Shown here piece by piece: positions 62,247 to 64,000 of a stretch of DNA of 64,000 nucleotides (position 1 is the first letter of the stretch; each line of letters opens with the position of its first letter). The notes under the pieces are model-generated. The model was given only the letters and a program-made list of their open reading frames with translations. It had not been told where the DNA came from and did no database searches. Source of the stretch: Manis javanica. Taxonomy: Eukaryota > Chordata > Mammalia > Pholidota > Manidae. Position numbers and translations under genes: made by a program. The stretch spans positions 109,311,647 to 109,375,646 of the forward strand of contig NC_133174.1 of assembly GCF_040802235.1 (NCBI RefSeq), given 5' to 3'.

Positions 62247-62394
62247 ATCTTTTCTTATATCCTTATTGAGCAAATATGGCTTGAATTTCATGCCATGGTA
62301 GACTGTGTTGTTGCTTTGAGAAAATGTTTCCTTTCGACCAAACTTTTGCATATTTTTCCTGCCTCCATTCTCATCCCTTTGTTATATTGCTTGT

Positions 62395-62960
62395 GTTGGA
62401 AGGAAAATTTTTTCTTCAGCCTTCAAGATTCTTCTGGCTGGCCTAAGATTATATGGACATGGGAGATTAACAACAGAAAATCAAATTTAATTATGTATAT
62501 ATGGGGAATCAACACAAACATGAGATATTCCAAAGACAGTCAGGTAAAATGAATTATATAAGTCATCCTGAACTAAGGAGAAGGGCCTGGGACTTCTAAG
62601 GGAAACAAAATAATTCACAGGAAGATGAAGAAGAGTAAATATTTGGTAGAAAAATGTTTGTTGGGCCACAGAGAAACAATGGGACACAGAGAGAAATTTT
62701 ATCAGACAGACTTTGCTAAATCCTTCCCTATCTAATTCCACTAGTACATACTATAATGTAGTTATCTTTGGTAATAGATAGCTAGCTTTCTTCCTGGAAT
62801 AGGTCCTCCATCTAATTTTTTTAGGCAGTTAGGGGGAAAATCAACATTTCTTCCTGAAATTTTTAGGACTTGATTGTGGCTCAAAATAATCTGCATGCCA
62901 ATGGTGCCATATTTGGGGGAAAATCCTTCTGAACCCTGAGGCATGTGAATGAATACCTGA
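62395..62960 (-). mobile_element. LTR (same family as 43830-44440), minus strand
   Basis: On the minus strand: CCCCAAATATGGCACCATTG, GCAGATTATTTTGAGCC, CTTCCTGTGAATTATTTTG, TTTACCTGACTGTCTTTGGA and CTGTTGTTAATCTCCCATG align in order with the 48325-48790 copy. Possible TATA at GACTTATATAATTC. Confidence 0.62.
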
Positions 62961-62999
62961 AAGGAGAAAACAGGAAGCAGATATTCTGAGTAATGTGAG

Positions 63000-63370
63000 G
63001 TAACTCTCGGGGTGGGGGGAAATCCTGGGGCAAAATACCTTTGAATCTGAAATCAGTCAAAGGGACAAATAAAGTTTAAGAAACACATTTATTTCTTACA
63101 AGCAGTCGTCCAGTGTCTCTCTCAACCCAGCTGCCACAGCAGAGCCAAAAAACCACACCCAACTTATCTGGTCCCTCCCTGGACCTTGTAATTACCTATT
63201 TATATGGAGATGGAATACTTCTCTCCACCCCTTGGAAACACCTATTGATATGGAGGTGCACTAATGCCAGGCAAGAGATTCTGAAAATATTGCAATTTTA
63301 CCCACATGTGAACAAATATCAGTTGAGAAGAACTAAGTCCTCAGTAGCACTACATGTACTTTAACAGACA
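63000..63370 (-). mobile_element. LTR, minus strand, right member of an inverted pair
   Basis: On the minus strand it has the same blocks as 55430-55800, a better TATA box (CCATATAAATAGG; complement of 63197-63204) and AATAAA (complement of 63088-63093), then CCTTTGACTGATTTCAG and TATTTTGCCCCAGGATTT. Frames seen in both members (for example 63113-63364) are antisense shadows of the LTR, not genes. Confidence 0.68.
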
Positions 63371-63854
63371 AATTATGTAAATAGTACACATGGTATTCAG
63401 TCAAAGAAAAATAGTTACAAATCACAATGTAGTTTATAAGGGTAAAGTGATAAAATTTTCTCCAAGGACCCTCCTTTCCTTAGGATGTCTCTTGAAAGTT
63501 TAATTGTCTGAAAAAGAGGCCAACCCTTTTGGTTTTACAGTTCAATTCACTTATCTTCTGACCCTTGGATGATAAGCAAATACTTCTGAAATTAATTGTT
63601 TCAGGAAATATACAAGAGACAAACACAGGTGCAGCTATTTGTCTCTAAAGGAAATAAGATGTTTGCATTATTCTTTATTCTATTTTAAGGTATAAATTTA
63701 TGTGAACTTCCGTCCAGACTTTGTCTGTCAAGACTGTTGTACTACCCTACATGGATATGAATGTAATAATGCTCATGCATTATTAAATAGTGTTTTCTCT
63801 CTCTTCTCTATTCTTACAGAGGGGTCTATTGCTAGTAGGATTTTGTTTTTTTAT
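63371..63854. other. No recognised element
   Basis: AT-rich with no supported gene. Confidence 0.4.
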
Positions 63855-64000
63855 TTATTTTTAATTTAAATTTAAATTTTAAATTTTTTGGTATCATTAA
63901 TATACACTAACAAGAACAACATTGTGGTTACTAGATTCCCCCCATTATCAAGTCCCCACCACATACCCCATTACAGTCACTGTCCATCAGTGTAGTAAGA
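63855..64000 (-). mobile_element. L1 3' end, minus strand, cut by the window edge
   Basis: T/A-rich reversed tail (63844-63880), then TGGTATCATTAATATACACT, AACAACATTGTGGTTACTAG and CAGTCACTGTCCATCAGTGT, the common L1 3' end. Its length beyond 64000 is unknown. Confidence 0.85.

Noticed and set aside
1..64000. CRISPR arrays, operons, phage or plasmid genes
   Set aside because: No regularly spaced repeats and no prokaryotic gene organisation. All repeats fit mammalian transposable elements.

Overview
This is a stretch of mammalian nuclear DNA, AT-rich and built almost wholly of transposable elements. By eye about 60% of it is LINE-1 (L1). I found no exon of a working host gene, no tRNA or rRNA gene, no CRISPR array and no bacterial or phage content. 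The animal is a eutherian mammal. The L1 3' end seen here many times (for example 54330 down to 53815, and 64000 down to 63855) looks, from memory, like the lineage L1 of pangolins. No Alu, B1/B2, carnivore tRNA-Lys SINE, ruminant Bov or equine SINE was recognised. Pangolin is therefore only a guess; eutherian mammal is firm.

Layout. 1-1857: degraded gag of an endogenous retrovirus (ERV) on the minus strand, with its LTR at 1872-2190. 2363-2800: a second LTR of the same family on the plus strand. 2855-4860: a MIR and old LINE-derived DNA. 4879-11132: full-length L1 (here L1-a), minus strand, with a 15-bp target duplication. 11170-18790: an old plus-strand L1 broken by an L1 3' fragment (11728-12039) and by full-length L1-b (12164-18446). 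18790-25800: old plus-strand L1 pieces and one truncated L1. 25800-26105: MLT1-like LTR. 27590-33500: one very old minus-strand L1 broken by a truncated L1 (29555-30465), a processed pseudogene of ZCRB1 (30839-32117) and an ERV LTR (32735-33190). 34800-36110: MIR and two minus-strand LTRs. 36258-42475: full-length L1-c, plus. 42590-48790: several LTRs, a MER5-like element and a MIR. 49340-51830: an L1 with both ends but most of its middle missing. 53814-54332: truncated L1. 55430-55800 and 63000-63370: two copies of one LTR in opposite orientation either side of full-length L1-d (56095-62232, plus). 63855-64000: a truncated L1 running off the window.

No genes here work together as a pathway. 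The four full-length L1s share one plan: a GC-rich 5' UTR of about 0.8-1 kb, ORF1 (coiled coil, RNA-recognition fold, C-terminal domain), ORF2 (endonuclease, reverse transcriptase with FADD, C-terminal Cys-His motif), a G-rich 3' UTR and an A-rich tail. All four are broken by stops and frameshifts. L1-d keeps the longest open stretches. The window is mainly a record of nested insertions whose relative ages can be read from which element interrupts which.

I found no convincing new biological system. The best leads are the internal repeats in the ERV gag, a tRNA-Phe-like primer site kept in three ERV copies, the head-to-head pair of full-length L1s, and the inverted LTR pair around L1-d. Family names other than L1, MIR and ZCRB1 come from memory of consensus sequences and need a repeat-library search.
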